From: Xiphias gladius
Lineage: Eukaryota > Chordata > Actinopteri > Istiophoriformes > Xiphiidae
DNA length: 64,000 bases
NCBI RefSeq assembly: GCF_016859285.1
Contig: NC_053402.1
Coordinates: forward strand, 22,887,056-22,951,055
Reading direction: 5' to 3'
Shown in pieces: positions 1 through 8,873 of the stretch. Under the pieces are notes generated by a model. That model was not told where the DNA came from. It saw only the letters and a list, made by a program, of their open reading frames with translations, and made no database searches. Position 1 is the stretch's first letter. Each line of letters opens with the position of its first letter. The translations under genes and the position numbers were made by a program.

Positions 1-306
1 TGATCCAGTTATGCTATCGTAAGAAGAGCATTTTAAAGTCAGACCCAGTGTTTAGCCACAGCAGCCGCATAATAGAGCCAGATGAGGTATCGTTTAGTAC
101 ATATAATAAGTCTTCAGTATGCAAATAAGCATGCAAACTCACAGGGGCACAGAAACAGGGATTTATCCTGGGAAGAGGGAGTAAGTTTTTCTGAGAATTC
201 AATTGCCCTTGTTCAACTCTACTATTGAACCACAGATGACCCCACACCTACGGTATGAAAATGAAAATCCAGTTACAAACACAGCCGGGTTACGTGGGTT
301 TTGTAC
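1..306 (-). other. sco1 intron 5 (partial)
   Basis: Sequence between the donor of the fifth visible sco1 exon (GT at 305-306 read on the minus strand) and the left edge. I see no exon, RNA gene or clear repeat here. Confidence 0.6.
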
Positions 307-3300
307 CTTTCACATAGGCAGCCATGGCCTCTGGAGTGTCTCTGTCAGGATCGATGGTGATGAGGAGAGGCGTCAGGTTTGGAAGGGACTTTATTTTATC
401 TGTGGGAAGCCAAACACGAACAGGATGTTTGGTAAGCGAAACAACTTTTGTGTCTCATTGTCTGCTATATAAACTGTTTGTATTACCTATCTCATCCACT
501 ACTTCGATCATTTTCTCTAATTCATCCGGGCAGATGTCCGGGCAGTGAGTGAACCCAAAATAGATGAGGAGCCACTGGCCCAGGAAGTCCTCACTCTTGG
601 CGGGCTTGTTGTTGTGATCAGTGAGCGAGAACGGGCCACCCAGCGCTGGTCTCCCTATTGATTTGTTCCTCTCTTTTTCAATCACTGCAGAATTCAACAG
701 TCAAATCAACAGTCAACTCACAATTTAACTTGGTTACTTGGTTCAGACATGGCACAGTTGCTTTATTACCTCAGTTCACTAACTTGTATTACGTATTAAC
801 TTGACTTTAAAGTTCCCAGTAAAATACTCACTTTCTTCCTTTTCTTTTTTGAAATATTTCATGCCTCCCAGCAAAGCACCTCCAATAGCAAATGTTATTG
901 CTAAAGATTTCCACGTCACAGGCTTTACAGAGGAGACAATGAGAAAAACAATATCACAGAGGAATATTTACATTTTAAAACAACTACTTCTTGGGTTTAT
1001 TTGGTCTAAAATCTAGTAACAAATCTAAATGTTCTTTTCCTCCCAGACTGCCTGAAGCAGATGTTCTTATTATGATGAGTTCACAGATTCAACCCTCTAA
1101 CAAACTTTGTTGAGGGTTTGTTAAAAAGAGAGAATCATAATGAGCTTATTTAATGTGTTAGAATAAACTGCAAATATTCCGCCTGTGGTCAGAAAGAAAT
1201 CTGGCTGTTATGCATGATAACGTACTGTTCAAGTAATATTTAAGCAATTGCTGAGCAACAATTTTGTACTGAAAAATTAATTATTCACTTTAATAGCTAA
1301 TTATCCCGTGGGTCACCCTGCATTAAACGATTTCATTACGTTTGAGTTTGTAAGGTGAGTTTGTGTGTCTCACAATAGTTTGGATGTTGTTTGGGAGGCC
1401 CTGATAACAGTCAAATTTATAGCTGATATTACCTTGCCAAGACTTTTCCGTTAGCGTGTTGTTGATCTATTGATTGGTGTAATGAAGTTTGTTGAAACAC
1501 TTAAAAACACTGTCCAAAAAGATGCTCTCCATACTCGGCACTCGTAAAGTGTTTATTAAGTCTCCCCTTTCCATTTAATGATGCCTTTGTTGTCTAAATG
1601 TATATTGCCTAAGCAGTTTAGGTTTTTTCCCCGTTACATACATGGATCAGGAGCAATTTGGGATTCGGTTTCTTGCTCAAAGACTGTTAGAAGAATGTAC
1701 ATAAATTATCCCATGCTTTGCTCATTATCTGTTGTTATACTGCACCCTTGAAAGCCTTGCGCAGGAGAGTATCTGCAGCTGCGAAGCAGTTACTCCCCAA
1801 ATCAAGATAAGATAGATTGCCCTGTCTCTTGTCCTGTCCCTGAGACAAGCAGGAGGCACCCTGCTTCTAAGATGGGATTGTGCAGCTATGCCGACATATG
1901 TGAGAAAGAACCACCCTATGGTAATAAAAGAGCGAGGTAGACGGCTGAGAAACTCAGAGCGGGTTGGAGATTGTAACTGAGCACTCTCTGTCCGTTCTCC
2001 TTGCAAGTATTTAACCTCACCACTCTGTGTCCTGCCTCATTACTGTGCTTATATCTGTTTTAGGTTGTTTGAACCTGACATTTACTTGGTCCTTCGAGCC
2101 GGATCCCAACACACCCGAGGACTCCTACGGGCGGAGCGGAACACCAGTTAAGACCGTGGCCACGGCAGGCCGTGCTTAGAAGCTCGGCCTAAAAAGACCC
2201 TTTCCGGTACTGGGCTTCGGCTCGCCAGTTGGAGTCTAAGGGTTGACGGGAATCCAAGAGGAGGACTACGGTTTGGTGAGTGTTATTTTCATTAAAAAGC
2301 AATGAAAGGAAAACACTGTGGTAGACTGTTAGAGAACGCGTGAAGGCGGGTCTCAGAGAAAAACGGTAAAGAGTACACTGGTAGTACGGCTTTAGGCGTT
2401 AAACAAAACCCTGTGAATCCTAGGCACTGACAGGTAAAAGAGGGACGGCGGAGTCCGATAAATTCCGTAATAAAACAGTGACCACAGTTGTTTTTCAAAA
2501 GAAGGGGAGTGAATGGATAGAGTATACCACTAGGTATTCTCTATCATGAAATAAAATTGAGAGTCAAATAACAAACTGTTGTGGAAGCACTAGGCAAGAA
2601 TCCTTCGCCTCCTTGGAGGTAGAAGCTTGAGGATTATCACAACAGGATTTCTGTTATCTCAATTTAAGAAATATCAGTCATAGAATACCCTAGGTATTGA
2701 AAGACTGATCCAAAACATTAAAATGGGGAAAGGAAACAGTAAGCAGAGTCCGCGAGAAGCCCTAAGGTGTAAAGACTGGAAATATGTTGAAAAACATGAC
2801 CACCAATATACCAAGCATCTCGATAAATGGATAAGAAAATTTGATTACGATGGAAGCCTAAATACACAAAAGATTACAGTCTTACAAGAGAAAATACGGC
2901 GTGACGCACAAAATGATAAAAGTCGTATGAAAAAACTAGGCTTTGAGGATACAGAATGCTGGCTAAAGATAGCAAAATGCAGAGAAGAGGGCCAGAGAAA
3001 AAAGAGAGAGGAAGAACAAAGAGAAAAAGAGAGAGAGGGAGAGTCGCGAGAGCAGCAAAAAGGAAAGGAACCGGAAGTTATGTTTCACAGAAAGGAAGAT
3101 GATGAGTATGTAGTGACAAGAAGGAGGCAGATGCCACAAAGAGTAGAGAAAGAGGAGGAAGACGACGAGGGAGCTAGTGGAGGACATGCATCAGGGGCCA
3201 CACCAAAAAAGACACCCACTAAAGGCACAAAGCAAAAACTATACCCTGACATACCAGATGAACCTCCTCTACCAGAATATAGCTCTGGACCAAGCCACAT

Positions 3301-6300
3301 GATGTCACAAAAAGGACCCAGGCTGTCGTGGTCTAAAACATTAGGGAAGCTATTATCCCCACCTCCGTCAGCACCCCCCTCATCTGATACTGTAGAAGAG
3401 TGTTCGATGATTGAAGTTCCAAATCCACTAATGGGCCAAGACAATCAGCAGCCCACAATGTTAGTGTATCGTACATGGACAGCAGAAGACATAAAGAAAG
3501 CTGCACAAAGTCTCACCCCACACAAAGAAGACATAACTCAGTTCTTAGAAGACTTGGATGATCTGAGACGATCATACCACCTCAATGGTAATGAGGTCCA
3601 GCAGGTATGGATGACTGCTATGGGCATTGAATGGCACCACGTGAGGGGAGATTGGAACCCTAGGGATAGTCAGGGACGCCCCCTACCCCCTGACACACCA
3701 GAATTACAACATAGAATTGAAGGCTTAGCAAGAAGAGCCAGAGCACGTTTTCAGAGAAAAGCCAACTACACAGAGATAGGCAGGGTTAAACAAAAAGATG
3801 ATGAGTCATTTGATGACTACAGAGTCAGGATGGCTAATGTTTTCAGAGCCCATAGCGGTTTAGAAGACAATGGTGATGATGTAGGAGCATACAGACAGCA
3901 GTTGAAAAATGCCCTACATGCAGGAGCGAGAGAAGGAATACATGGATGGGTACAGAAACACTATATAAATCTGTCAACAGGGACATTGGAGGAATACATA
4001 AGTCATGCATTACACGCAGAGAAAGTGACTAAAGGGAAAAAGGACAAAAAGCCATCTGTAGAAACCTTCTATCTGGACGAGGGAGACAAAATATACCACC
4101 AAGGCCACGGGAGGGGTAGGCCAAAAGGCAGGGGAGGTTTTAGAGGAGGCTTTAGAGGTCGGGGCCGAGGTCGCAGTACAGATAAGCGCTCTGGGATGGA
4201 ATGCTGGAACTGTGGCAGAGAAGGCCATAGGGCACGTGAATGCCCTGACCAAAGTAAATCATCAGCATGACTAGATGATCCAGGAAATGAGTCTCCTCGG
4301 AATTTGAGAAAAACAGTGATGAGGAGGTGGAGCTAAATTTGCAAGAGATTTTATCCCTTAATGATGCAAGACCAGAAATAACATTATTGATAAATGGTAA
4401 ACCTGTTACATTCCTATGTGATGCTGGGGCATGTAGAACAACCTGTACAGAGCCATTTCCAAATTACTCACCTAGTGATCAAAAGGTGTCAGTAAGATGT
4501 GCTAATGGACGCTTGACCTACGCACCACAATCAGAACCTGCTTGGGTTAGAGATCCAAAAGGGCGATCGTGTCAATTGTCAATACTAATGCTCCCAGAAT
4601 GTCCAGTAAATCTCCTAGGCCGAGATGGCCTACTGCAGCTGGAACTTGCATTGGTTCCGACAAAAGAGGGACACATGGCCGTTGTGCGAAAAGAAGAATT
4701 GGCTCAAGGGAACATTTTTGTTCTCAGAGGGACAGGTCAGCCTTATTACTATTACTCACTAGACATCCCTAACAAAACACCTCAGAAAACAGGGACAGCT
4801 CTGATGGCAGAAGGGAAAAATGCAATCAGAAAAGTTGAAAATGCAATGACTGATGATTCATTGCATATCACGATGTGGTACCGAAACGCACCTGGACCAG
4901 ACCCAGAGTACGAGAAAAAGCTGGCTGCAGTTACCCCTGCTACAGTCACAGTCAGTTATCTGTACTCAGATGCAGAGAATACCGCAGTAGCAGGCGTCAC
5001 ACTAACAGACAGAGTAGGGAAACTGCTCAGAATGTGGACGCCTCCACACATCTCTCTGTACAAAGACAAAACCAAAACTTGGAAAGATTTGGGAAAAATA
5101 GTGCAGCAGGGCGAGCAAGCAACTGATTGGACTGCAACATCAGTAAACACTTGGTACAGTGACTCAACTGGTCTGACCAGGAAAGCCCTATTCTGGACCA
5201 TTCAAGTCCAAGAAGGAGTGCATCTACACTCCGATGCAAAAGACTCAAAATGAAACTTAATGCTAACACAGGAAGAAGAAAGCCTGTTGGAAGCAGTTCC
5301 TGTAGGGCTGTGGTCAAAAGGGTCCACTGATGTTGGCTTAATAAAAGGAGCACTGCCCGTTCAAATCAGACCAAAAACGGAGTACAGACCATGTGTAAAA
5401 CAGTATCCCTTAAAACCAGATGCAAGTGAAGGCATAAAACCAGTGATAACTGATTTAATTGCTGCAGGAGTGATAATTAAGTGTGATGATTCCCCATGTA
5501 ACACTCCTATATTCCCGGTCAAAAAGCAAGCACCATCTGTAGGATGGCGCATGGTACAAGATTTACAAGCAGTAAACAATGCAGTAATCCAAAGAGCTCC
5601 CTGTGTCCCAGATCCTTACACTCTCCTGAATACATTAAGACAAGATGCAAGGTTTTTCACTGTGGTAGATATCAGCAATGCCTTTTTCTCCATACCAATC
5701 GCAAAAGAGAGTCAATTTTGGTTTGCATTTACGTCTGGTGGACAGAGATACACATACACCAGACTGCCACAAGGGTACTGAAAGTCCCACAATTTACTCT
5801 CAAGTAATGAACGCTAGCATGGCTAAATTCACGCCTCCAGGGAAGAGCCAAATCCTCATCTATGTAGATGACGTGTTGTTAGCCTCCCTTGATGAAGAAA
5901 CATGCAAAACAGACACATTGGCACTGCTGAAACATCTGGCACAGGAGGGACACAAAGTGAGCAAAAATAAATTACAGATGTGCAAACGAGAAGCTAAGTA
6001 CTTAGGACACAATTTGAATGAAGGAGGGCGAACTATAGTGGAAGACAGAAAGACTGCAATCTTGCAAGCACCTAAACCTCAAACAAAAAAGCAAATGATG
6101 TCCTTCCTAGGCTTAACTAATTATTGTAGAAACTGGGTACCAAATTATGCTGAAATAACGTCACCACTGAGCAAAATGATGTATGAGGAAGATCTCAAAA
6201 TGACATCTCAGTTGAAGTGGACTGCAGAAGCAGAGACAGCTTTCTGCACAATCAAGCAAGTGTTAGTGTCTAGCACAGCGTTGGCCTTACCAGATTACAA

Positions 6301-8835
6301 CAAACCGTTCATACAGATGGTAGACTGCAAAGGTCATCTCATGACCTCAGGTCTCGCACAGCAGCACGGTGACAAATTAAGACCAATAGCATATTTCTCA
6401 TCGAGACTAGACAGTGTGGCCTGTGCACTCCCACAATGTGTGAAAGCGGTTATTGCAGCCTCTGTGGCTGTGGAAACAAGTGCAGTAATAGTACTGTTCC
6501 GCCCACTAGTATTAAAAGTGCCTCATGCGGTCTCAGCACTATTACTGCAAACTAGTATGACTTTCCTGTCACCTTCTCGCCATTTGTCGTGCATGGCCAC
6601 ATTGCTCTCACAACCACTCTGTGTCCTGCCTCACACACAGCATTAAAGATAGCGGAGAGATCCACCTGGGTCCACTTAACACACTGCAAACGTGTCATTG
6701 TGGCCGAGGACACTGAACAGAAATAGCGAGCGAAAACTGACAATAGAGTGGACTTGACTTTCTAGAGGTCAAGTAGACTCGAAACTCAGAGAAGAAATTA
6801 CAAGCCGCTAAATCTATAGCAGTTACAGTCCCCGCAATGACTCGACCGCGTGTGTTGTCAGACCTCGTAAAGTGCTGGCTATTTCTGCTATCATTTATAG
6901 TAGTGTTTGTCCTGGTATGGTATTTGTGGGACCCTCCGTCGAAGTGCGCAAATAGTACTGAAACAGTCAAAATCCAAACAGAAGCACCTCAACTTATGCG
7001 AACGCGGAGAAGGGTAGGGACAGATGCCCATGTTAAAATTCTGACGGGAGCATTCTCAAATCCCTGCAATACCTCGACCACTATAGGTGGAACAACACCA
7101 GATCCCTACCTCTGCTATAATTGCAAGAATGGCACAGCGGATTGGTGCTTCTATGATTTGCCCATGACTAGCACCTCATTGGTGCTTCTATGATTTGCCC
7201 ATGACTAGAGGCTATACCACAAAACATTTGGCGGGATACAATGCTTATACTGATGTAAACGGTTACAAAACTAGTGGAAATGACTGGAGTAATATTATTT
7301 TACCTACAGATTCAACCTGACGCTGAGAGAATTACTCACCAACATGATCGGAGAAAAACTTCTGTTCAAAACAGAAAGAGATGTTAGCCCAGACCCAACC
7401 TATATTGATGCTATAGGAGTACCAAGAGGAGTGCCTGATGAATACAAATTGGTTGATCAGGTAGCTGCAGGGTTTGAGTCTAGCATCGGTTGGTGGTGTA
7501 CTATAAACAAAAATGTTGACAGAATCAACTATGTCCATTATAATGTGCAGAAATTAGGCAATCTGACACAGCGAGGGTTTGAAGCAGTTCATCAGCAATT
7601 AGCAGCCACCTCCCTAATGGCGTTCCAGAACAGAATAGCCATTGACATGATTCTAGCCGAGAAAGGAGGAGTGTGTTCAATGTTTGGGGAACGATGTTGT
7701 ACGTTCATTCCTAATAACACCGCTGCAGATGGCAGTTTGTCTGTTGCAGTAGATGGATTACGGATCCTGAACAAGAAGATGAAGGAACACTCCGGCGTCG
7801 ACACCTCCATGTGGGATGACTGGCTGAACAAGTTTGGGACATACAAGGCTCTGGTGTCCTCCATCTTAGTGTCACTTGCTGTTTTTACTGCTATTCTAAC
7901 CCTCTGTGGATGTTGTTGTATTCCCTGTATTAGATCTCTCACTCAGCGACTCATCTTCACTGCAATAACACCTATGAAACAAGATTTCACACAAACGTAT
8001 ACTCTCCTGGGTCAGGAGTCACGTGAAGAAGATGCAGATGACGACAAAGATGAAGACCATCATCTTTCTGATTTGTTCCCTGATCCTGGGGACTATGGAG
8101 ATGATGATGATGAGAGCTATGTCTAACTAAACTCTGAGTGTAAATGTATTTGTTCTCATGAAAAATGATCTTACTGCTGAAAATCTACTGAAGTGGCTGT
8201 TAAAGTGAAATGAGAAATGAGCAAATATGTGATAAACAGGAGGGAAATGTTAGAAGAATGTACATAAATTATCCCATGCTTCGCTCATTATCTGTTGTTA
8301 TCAGCACCCTTGAAAGCTATGCGCAAGGAGGTACTGCAGCTGCGAAGCAGTTACCCCCCAAATAAAGATAAGATAGATTGCCCTTTTCCTTGTTTTTGTC
8401 TCTTGTCCTGTCCCTGAGACAGGCAGGAGGCACTCTGCTTCTTAGATGAGATTGTGCAGCTATGCCGACATATGAACCACCCTATGGAAATAAAAGAGCG
8501 AGGTAGACGGCTGAGAAACTCAGGGCGGGTTGGAGATTGTAACTGAGCACTCTCTGTCCGTTCTCCTTGCAAGTATTTAACCTCACCACTCTGTGTCCTG
8601 CCTCATTACTGTGCTTATATCTGTTTTAGGTTGTTTGAACCTGACATTTACACCTCGACCAGCGGACAAGGGGAGAAGGGGACCACACCTACGATCCCGT
8701 GAATGATGGCTGACCGGCTCTAACTGGTCACCTGATGACATATTTATCGCAAACAGCGTGAAACGTCTTTAAAACCATGGCTCTAGTTGCTCCGTAATTT
8801 TTTTGGTGAGGTTTGAAGTTACAAGTTGCAGCTTT

Positions 8836-8873
<38 letters not shown>

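Larger units (their letters stand above)
1685..8651 (+). mobile_element. Endogenous retrovirus (gamma/epsilon-like, tRNA-Tyr primed), defective
   Basis: Order: 5' LTR, primer binding site, leader, gag, pro, pol, env, polypurine tract, 3' LTR. It is inserted antisense in sco1 intron 2. The class is inferred from the single CCHC finger, the YVDD polymerase motif, the LLGRD protease C-terminal motif and the CX6CC transmembrane subunit. Lesions seen: a frame break between gag and pro, an in-frame TGA before RT, a frameshift inside RT, loss of most of RNase H and all of integrase, loss of most of the surface subunit, and a 37-bp duplication in env. The LTRs differ at roughly a dozen or more sites plus several indels, so the insertion is not recent, or the LTRs come from different copies. 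At about 7 kb it is clearly shorter than an intact element. No target-site duplication is apparent. Confidence 0.95.

Noticed and set aside
3085..3444. Antisense open frames over gag
   Set aside because: They mirror the Glu/Lys-rich gag codons (poly-Ser/Leu/Phe) and are shadows.
6646..6836. Possible integrase remnant between pol and env
   Set aside because: No HHCC or DDE motif in any frame; the stretch is a deletion junction plus the env leader.
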